DNA of 64,000 bases from Kondoa malvinella (taxonomy: Eukaryota; Basidiomycota; Agaricostilbomycetes; Agaricostilbales; Kondoaceae): NCBI GenBank assembly GCA_039545315.1, contig BCIM01000002.1, positions 2,456,331-2,520,330 on the forward strand, given 5' to 3'. This document shows positions 58,239 to 64,000 of the stretch, piece after piece (the first letter of the stretch is position 1; every line of letters starts with the position of its first letter). A model generated the notes under the pieces. The model saw nothing but the letters and a program-made list of their open reading frames with translations, searched no databases and was not told the origin of the DNA. The position numbers and the translations under genes are program-made.

Positions 58239-59275
58239 ATGACAAATATACCTGATCGCCTTCGTATGAATCTGGACGACGCAGCCTACGCCCCCACAGC
58301 GGCTCAAGTGGACTTTCTGAAGCGGTTGACGGGATTGAGCGATTCTGACGAGCTTCGAGCGCGAGTTCTCGACATCCAGCGTCGTGCTTATTCATTCTAT
58401 CCTTATCCTTGCATCGCTCGTTTCTCTTTCCTTGAGTTCGTCTGTCCTGCTTTGCTGTAATCCCATTTGACCGTAATGTCTCCCGCAGCTTCAATGCTGT
58501 CAGCTACCTGCCTCCCTGCTATCTTTGAGCTCAAGATCCTTTGCAGAGCGATCACTTTGCATACGAACGTGTAGTGCGGCTCAAAGACGTGGCTGGAGCT
58601 ATATTTCTTGACTTGGGCTGCTTCTGTCAGTATTCGGGCGTTGAGTACTTTGATCAGCGAGCTAAAGGTTGAAATAGTCGGGACTGATGTGCGAAAAGCT
58701 GTCCTCGACGGCTGGCCAGTCGATCGAGTCATTGGTTCGGATTTGCATCAAGGTAAGTTCGTTCGCTGCAGGGGCAAGGATATAGCTAGACTGTTGCTTT
58801 CTCGTCAGACTTCCTGGATCTAGGCAAAGAGCTCTTCACAGCTGTCGACGTACAGCCAGCTCTACTAGCGGGAGACATCTTCGACCCAGATTTCTTTTCG
58901 CCGTCATCCACCTCAACCGTGCCAGACTTGTCTACCCTCACCTCGCTCACCCCACTGCAAGGTCATGTCTCCGTCCTTCATGCTTCAGCTTTCCTTCATC
59001 TGTTCAACGCAGAGACAAAGATCCGAGTCTTACGGATCTTTCTTCAGCTCGTTCGAACTCAAGCTGGATCAATCATATTCGGGTCTCATAGGCTCAGACC
59101 TACGAACGAGCCACCTAGTGATGGTCAGTGGCAGTCGAAGGAAGAGTTTGTAAACCTGGTCAGAGGGGTATTGGCAGAAGCAGAAGGAAAGTGGGAAGTT
59201 GATGTGAAGGTCAAGGAAGTCAGCAGGAACGGCAAGACGTCGGATATTGTCTACTTCTCCTTCGTGCGGCAATGA
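58239..59275 (+). CDS. SAM-dependent methyltransferase-like protein, fungal
   Basis: Matches a group of fungal class I methyltransferase-like proteins found near secondary-metabolite genes and elsewhere. N-terminal helices (MTNIPDRLRMNLDDAAYAPT; VDFLKRLTGLSDSDELRARV) precede LDIQRRAYSFYPYPCIARFS, a hallmark of the group, then after two introns FAYERVVRLKDVAGAIFLDL GC, the glycine-containing motif I for SAM, and VRKAVLDGWPVDRVIGSDLH (motif II, acidic end). LSTLTSLTPLQGHVSVLHAS with AFLHLFNAE follows (motif IV region), then QAGSIIFGSHRLRP. Length about 270 residues, usual for the group. Substrate unknown. Joins between 58436 and 58553 are approximate. Confidence 0.72.
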
Positions 59276-59539
59276 CTTCGACCAATTCATCAATCTTGGC
59301 TTCCCCAGGCTGTTGAAAGACCACTTCGAATGTAGCCTTACCAACCTCTCCAATCTATCTGCTCTATGCATACCCAAATACCAAGCTCCTAATCGCCTTC
59401 TCTTGGTAGCACGACGCTTTCTGGAAGATGCCTTCTGTGTCCCTTTGTCCCTCTCGCGAAGAGGTAGCGAATTGCTCTTCTTTTCGTCGTATACCCCAAC
59501 CACATCTGGCTGGCTTATCTCTTCTATCCCTCCTTCATC

Positions 59540-60294
59540 ATGAACGCACAGCGACGACCTACAGTGCTGACGCTAGGACAGATGGAGCTGCTCAGACAGA
59601 ACGAGCTGCGCAGACAGGCCTACTTGATCAAGGTCGCCGAACGCTTCTTCAACGAGGACCATCACATCACCGGCCGTGGCAAGATAGCCATCTCTTTCTT
59701 GCGAAAACCTACGATGCTGCCCAAGTTTAGACAAACATTAATCAGAGAACGGGTGCGATATCACGCAATTTGCACTCTCGTGTTTCCGCTGACTATCTCT
59801 CAGGTAGCCGCGCTGGAGGATGTTGCGAAACTTGAGGTCGCTCGTGTGAATGCTGAGGTGGTGTGTCAACAACTGCCGGTTTCTTAGACATGGGTCTCAT
59901 GCTGACATACCGTATCTAGACGCGAGACCTGTCGCATGAACAAGCGGGAGCTCGATTGTTTGAGCTGGGATATTGGCCTCAACAACATACCAAGTACAGC
60001 GCATACAGAAAGGTTATTGCCAGTCGCCCTACAAGCTTGGTATATAAAGTCACTACCCAGGGGGCTAATGGAACTGTTGAATCCTCAGAATATTACAATA
60101 TTCTACCAAGAGGCACGCCCGAGGTGCCACAAGGCAAGTGGGCCTTCGAATTCCCTGTTGGCTATGGTCGTAACCTGAAGGTCGATTTTGGCAAACGCCG
60201 GGCGCTCGCTCTACTCGAGTCCACGAAAACAGAGTATAGGGGTGAAGTTCCAGTGTATGTGCATACTTACGCGGGTGTTGCATACGAAGGTTAG
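59540..60294 (+). CDS. hypothetical protein, unknown function
   Basis: Not recognised. Exon 1: MNAQRRPTVLTLGQMELLRQ with AYLIKVAERFFNEDHHITGR and ISFLRKPTMLPKFRQTLIRE. A second exon VAALEDVAKLEVARVNAE and a third TRDLSHEQAGARLFELGYWP follow, then a long last part KYSAYRKVIASRPTSLVYKV, YYNILPRGTPEVPQGKWAFE and FPVGYGRNLKVDFGKRRALA to AYAGVAYEG. Predicted helices in the first half and strands in the second. No signal peptide or membrane span. Support is from in-phase joins and coding-like composition only. Confidence 0.5.
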
Positions 60295-60732
60295 GGAACG
60301 ACCCGATCCGCGATGAGGGTAAGCGAACAGGCTGCCTTTTTGCATACAGCTAATGTTTTGCTCAAAGGCTGCTTGGTTGTCCTGCATAGCGAGCAGTAGT
60401 GTTGCCGAACTGGTTGTAGAATTTTGTACTTGTAATGTTTCTATCTGGCTTGCCATCAAGTAACATCTGATTACCGCGCGTGTGCACGTAGCATGCTGCA
60501 TCGGCACGTGCATGCGACAGAATGCAGCAATCCGCGGTTGATGTTATAAGAAGGATAACCAAGAGAAGGCTCGTAGGCATTCACGAAAGACAGATCATCT
60601 AAGAAACGAAAGGCAGGTGCAACAGGCATATCGCACCCAACAGAGCAACAGAGGATCAACAATCGAGATTGCAGATCACTTTTGGAAGCTGTCTTGCGAG
60701 AAGACTAAAGACGAGAGAGAACATATCTTAAG
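60295..60732. other. convergent 3' intergenic region
   Basis: Between the unknown gene and PDCD5. No gene or repeat recognised. Confidence 0.4.
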
Positions 60733-61400
60733 CTATAGATCAAAATCATCATCATCGCTAAGATTACTTGATGCTTTCGTGTTCTGCGACAGTAAGTCAG
60801 CTAAAAGCCTTGACAGACAGTCATGACCTACCTGTATCCTCCCTGTGCCGTAGCTCGGCTTGAACAGCTCATCATCGTCGTCCTCGCTATCTGCTCCTTT
60901 CCGCCTGCTGAACTGCAAAGGACGTGAGTAGATGTACACACGACTGTAGCTCACATACCTTGATAGTACCCTGTTGCTGACCTGCCGACTTGCTTTTCTC
61001 CATTGCTTCAACCTGATCTAATATCCCGACAAGCTGATCCTCCGAGACTTTCCCTCTAATCTGGCCAGATTGAGCCATCCTCAGCAGAAGATCCGAAATG
61101 CCCTGCGCTTTCTGCGGCCTGACAAGTTGTATCCGCGCTAGCCTTTCCCGAGCTTCGTTTGACAAGATTTGAGCCATAATTTCTCGCTTCCCTTCCGCTT
61201 CTGCTTCCTTTTGTGATTCATTGGGTTGACCAGATGCTCCTTGAGCTTGTGGTCCTTCGCCTGAAGGTCCAGCTTCAGAGAATTGTGAGCCGCCAGATTT
61301 GGCCATTTGCGCCAATTGTTGCTGTTGCGCCGTGACTCAGTCTATTGCGCTCGACGGGCAAGAGAGCAGCGCGTACAGCTCGTGCACTGTCTATTTCCAT
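60733..61400 (-). CDS. PDCD5: PDCD5/TFAR19 DNA-binding-like protein
   Basis: Small helical-bundle protein of the PDCD5 family, present from archaea to man; the human protein promotes apoptosis and binds the CCT chaperonin, the yeast counterpart is of poorly defined role. The core is clear: QLAQMAKSGG, EIMAQILSNEARERLARIQL, RPQKAQGISDLLLRMAQSGQ and IRGKVSEDQLVGILDQVEAM, then GTIKFSRRKGADSEDDDDEL and the acidic end SSNLSDDDDFDL after two introns. The segment between the first helix and the core (QFSEAGPSGEGPQAQGASGQ...) is a Gly/Pro/Gln-rich insert longer than usual. First exon inferred from the ATG at 61400 (MEIDSARA); its join to AQQQQLAQ is not fully phased. Confidence 0.85.
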
Positions 61401-61570
61401 CTTTGGGTAATCACGAATCTGGTATTATTGGCTGCTACACCGCAAGAGCAAAATTCGCACTGTCAATGCATGCTTTCAACCTTTAAACCCCTGTTCTTGG
61501 CACGATGCACAACGAAGAATGCTATTATATACAGGCAGAGAAGAGTACTTAGTATCTGCTAGATGAGGTA

Positions 61571-63301
61571 CTATCTGAGTGCTGGAATCTTCCAAGGTAG
61601 AGTTGTATATCTGCATTACGCGTTAGCTCTGACAGCACCAAAAGGCGATGAACGTACCTCTGCTCATTGCGAAAGAAGTGAGCTGCTATATCTGCCGCGT
61701 CGGAGGGCGATTTAGCGAGACGGGCCAAATTACATGTATTTGTCCAGGAGCTGTAGTAATCTGTGAGCTTGCCAATGTTGTTGTCGACGAGGACGTGAGG
61801 TATTCCAAGCAGAACAGAGATGATATGACCTAGGACAAAAGTCAGATAAATCACAGTTTGATGCAGATGGACTGACCATGCAATCGATCTATGATGGCGA
61901 AGCGGCCATTGATCGATAGAAATTCAGCACCTTGTTCCATGCGGAAGTGCTGCAATACTCTCAGCGATGACTTTGAGACAGTCAGCAAATGACAAACCGA
62001 TATTTGAGCTAGACTTGAGTCTAATTTTCGGTCTGCTGAGATATCGGTCCATATCCAGCTGAAGAGTGAAGTCAGCGAGGCTCTTAGAGGCGAGACAGAG
62101 CACACACTCGCCAATGATAGAGTCTACAGATGCCATTGTAGATCGACCTTCAACCTCTTTCTGCACTTTCACTCCATCCAGCAGACTGTCGTTCAGCCAG
62201 TTGGTCGCTTCTAAATCTGTACGCTGGAAGAGCAGCCTAAGAATCAAGTCAGCATAGCACGCTTGCGAAAGAGGAGGGACCTTACAGGTCATGTTGCGGC
62301 TTGAACCTCTGCCGTAAATCATGTCGCTGACCAATAGCGAACGCAATATCAGGTGTATAGAAGACTTTGGTGCCCAAAGGCGCGAAATGTTGTAGCGCAA
62401 AGGCGTAGCTTGCTTTGTCGCGGAGAGCTAGTTGTAAATCTGGATGCGAGCCAAATATCGTGGCGACCGAGTCTGCATTGTCCTGATGCTCAAAGTGGAT
62501 CGATTGAGGGAAAGAGACGATTGGTAAGTCTACAGCAGCTGTCAAGTAAGTCAAGGCAAGATATCAGATAGCTTACGAGGGAAGTCGCGAACGATGCCCA
62601 AGCGAAGCTCGATTTCTGGCCAATAGAGATCTCCCAGATTTCCTCCGCCTATGCCGACGCAGTCAGTCTCGCAAAGTATAGCAAGGGAGCCATCCCACCG
62701 TGAAAGGCAATGACGACCTTGTCTTCCCCGCGTAGCGCGTCTTGAAGCTCTGTTCGGTTGTAGAGCTTCTGGTACGGGACGGGCTCGCTTGCTGCAAATG
62801 AGATGCAATCGTAGATGATCTGGCAAATAGGCTCAGAACCTTGAGTTTAGCGTGTCGGAAAAAGGTACATACATCAATGCCGAGCGATTGTAATAACGCT
62901 CTTTCGCCGACCGCTATTGCAGAATCTCCTTTACTGGACAAATGATGAGCTTTGCTAGCTTGCAATGATTAAACCTACTTTGAGTGATCCGGTATCCCTA
63001 TGAGTGCGACCCGCCTAGCATCTCGAAACATCTGTCGAAAGGTTGATTCCAGCACTTCTCCTTGATGTGTGATCGCTTCTAAGCATCCATCCGTTGACCA
63101 CTCTTGCTTATTATTATTGAAGACCTGCAGCAGCTTCTGTTGATGCGAAGGATGCGAATATAGGCCCAGCAGTAACATCAACGAGAGCGCAAGTAGAAGG
63201 AGCAATGGTCGTCTTCTGAGGGTATCAAAGGTCGATCTCTGGGGGTATTCAGCAGCTGCCGGGCCAACAGACGAGTACAGCTTTGGGCTGTAAGTGGGCA
63301 T
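61571..63301 (-). CDS. polysaccharide pyruvyltransferase family protein (Pvg1-like)
   Basis: Family of PF04230, which adds pyruvate ketals to sugars; in fission yeast Pvg1 pyruvylates terminal galactose on N-glycans in the Golgi. A type II membrane anchor is visible near the N-terminus (RRRPLLLLLALSLMLLLGLY). Then the catalytic start RRVALIGIPDHSK with GDSAIAVGERALLQSLGI (family GDxAI), GGGNLGDLYWPEIE, DLPIVSFPQSIHFEHQDNAD, FYTPDIAFAIG and GRFAIIDRLHGQ, the signature D-R-x-H-G, followed by HIISVLLGIPHVLVDNNIGK with LTDYYSSWT. The last exon ends YTTLPWKIPALR. Around seven exons, ~460 residues. Start at 63301 is chosen because it gives a short cytosolic tail before the anchor; the frame is open upstream to 63475. 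Sugar substrate unknown. Confidence 0.85.
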
Positions 63302-63634
63302 AACGACGAATGAACGAGAAACGAGGGTAGACGAAATGGACGATAACGAAATCAGAAAGCGGGTATCGTGCAGAAACAGATCGACGCGGTAGTAGAGAAA
63401 TACACTCAAGCTGAGTTCAGCGTGTTTTCTTGACAGGGCAATAGACGCGTCGATGTCGGGAGTAAACAAGGTCATTGAGCCGTTGACTGATTAAAACGCG
63501 TCCAGCAGAACTCTACTACTGTGACAACATCAGCAGGAATTCGCACAGACAGGGAGAGTATTCACGTGACAGTCCAGTAGTTTGCACAAGAATGCGTTGA
63601 GGAATGCATTGGGATGATACGTTGCTGCAAACAA
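63302..63634. other. promoter region of pyruvyltransferase gene
   Basis: Between the pyruvyltransferase start and the stop of the leucine-rich-repeat gene, both on the minus strand. Nothing recognised. Confidence 0.4.
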
Positions 63635-64000
63635 TCACTCCACCTTCATATGAATCCCAATGACACCATTACGAAGAGGTGCAGAGTCGGTGAGACGAGA
63701 GCAGCCCTATGCTATGGATGAGACCTGCTGGATCCGATCGGAGACACTACTCACAAAAATGCTCAGCTTGTCCAGCAAGGGGCAATTATCCAGGATTTCT
63801 TTCTGCGGCAGAAAAGACTATTAGCTCACACATCAAGACGACACAACTTTCACTCACTAGGATGAAATCGTCCAAAGCTCTAACGAAACCCAAATCCAGC
63901 TTTCTCAGCTCCGGGCAACCGCCAGCAACAGCTTTCAACCCGACTTCGGTCAACTTGGCATCGACCGAATGTAGATCCAGATCCCTCAATTCCCTGCCCG
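63635..64000 (-). CDS. leucine-rich repeat (RNI/Amn1-type) protein, C-terminal part
   Basis: C-terminal end of a protein with ribonuclease-inhibitor-type leucine-rich repeats, as in F-box proteins and Amn1. Repeats read LRDLDLHSVDAKLTEVGLKA, VAGGCPELRKLDLGFVRALD, KEILDNCPLLDKLSIF and CSRLTDSAPLRNGV, each with the LxxLxL pattern and a Cys. Two introns (GTGAGT donors) join in phase; the protein ends IGIHMKVE. The N-terminal part, including any F-box, lies beyond the right edge. The specific role cannot be given. Confidence 0.7.

Overview
The window is intron-rich nuclear DNA from a fungus, most likely a basidiomycete. Almost every gene is split by short introns (mostly about 45-75 nt, GTRNGY donors, YAG acceptors). 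Genes are packed on both strands with short intergenic gaps and no operons. The set is a eukaryotic housekeeping set (V-ATPase subunit A, ORC3, SF3A3/Prp9, exportin-T, UPF3, phosphatidylinositol synthase, aldolase, isopropylmalate synthase), plus genes typical of filamentous or dimorphic fungi (thaumatin-like protein, fungal chromate transporter, Pvg1-like pyruvyltransferase). I cannot name the species from sequence alone. All exon joins were worked out by eye from frame, donor/acceptor and family similarity, so inner boundaries are good to a few bases at best.

Layout, left part. A truncated Ofd1/Tpa1-like dioxygenase (-) diverges from VMA1 (+). A gene-poor stretch (about 3.65-7.57 kb) holds one small Gln-rich gene. 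Then come mitochondrial Met-tRNA synthetase (+), an ER J-protein (-), a large Tudor-BRCT checkpoint protein of the Crb2/53BP1 type (-), an unknown gene (-), MDM10 (+), an unknown membrane protein (-) and a chromate transporter (-).

Middle part. Three unknown genes are followed by a compact block: UPF3 and ORC3 (tails overlapping by 17 bp), PIS1, a degenerate acyl-CoA-synthetase-like protein, SF3A3 and exportin-T. After these lie a secreted HExxH protein, a 60-70 residue single-span membrane protein, and two transcription factors facing each other (forkhead and homeodomain).

Right part. Aldolase FBA1 (-) is followed by a more accessory stretch (48-56 kb): two paralogous aldo-keto reductases flanking a GNAT acetyltransferase and a thaumatin-like protein. 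Then LEU4, a SAM methyltransferase, an unknown gene, PDCD5, a Pvg1-like pyruvyltransferase and a truncated leucine-rich-repeat protein.

The genes do not form one pathway. The signals I consider most worth checking are the aldo-keto reductase pair (shared 8-nt microexon; one copy has lost its catalytic Asp and carries a homopolymer frameshift), a promoter/start-codon duplication between the checkpoint gene and its upstream neighbour, an 11-nt perfect inverted repeat linking the MDM10 leader to its first intron, and the secreted HExxH protein of no known family. I did not find a convincing new multi-gene system.
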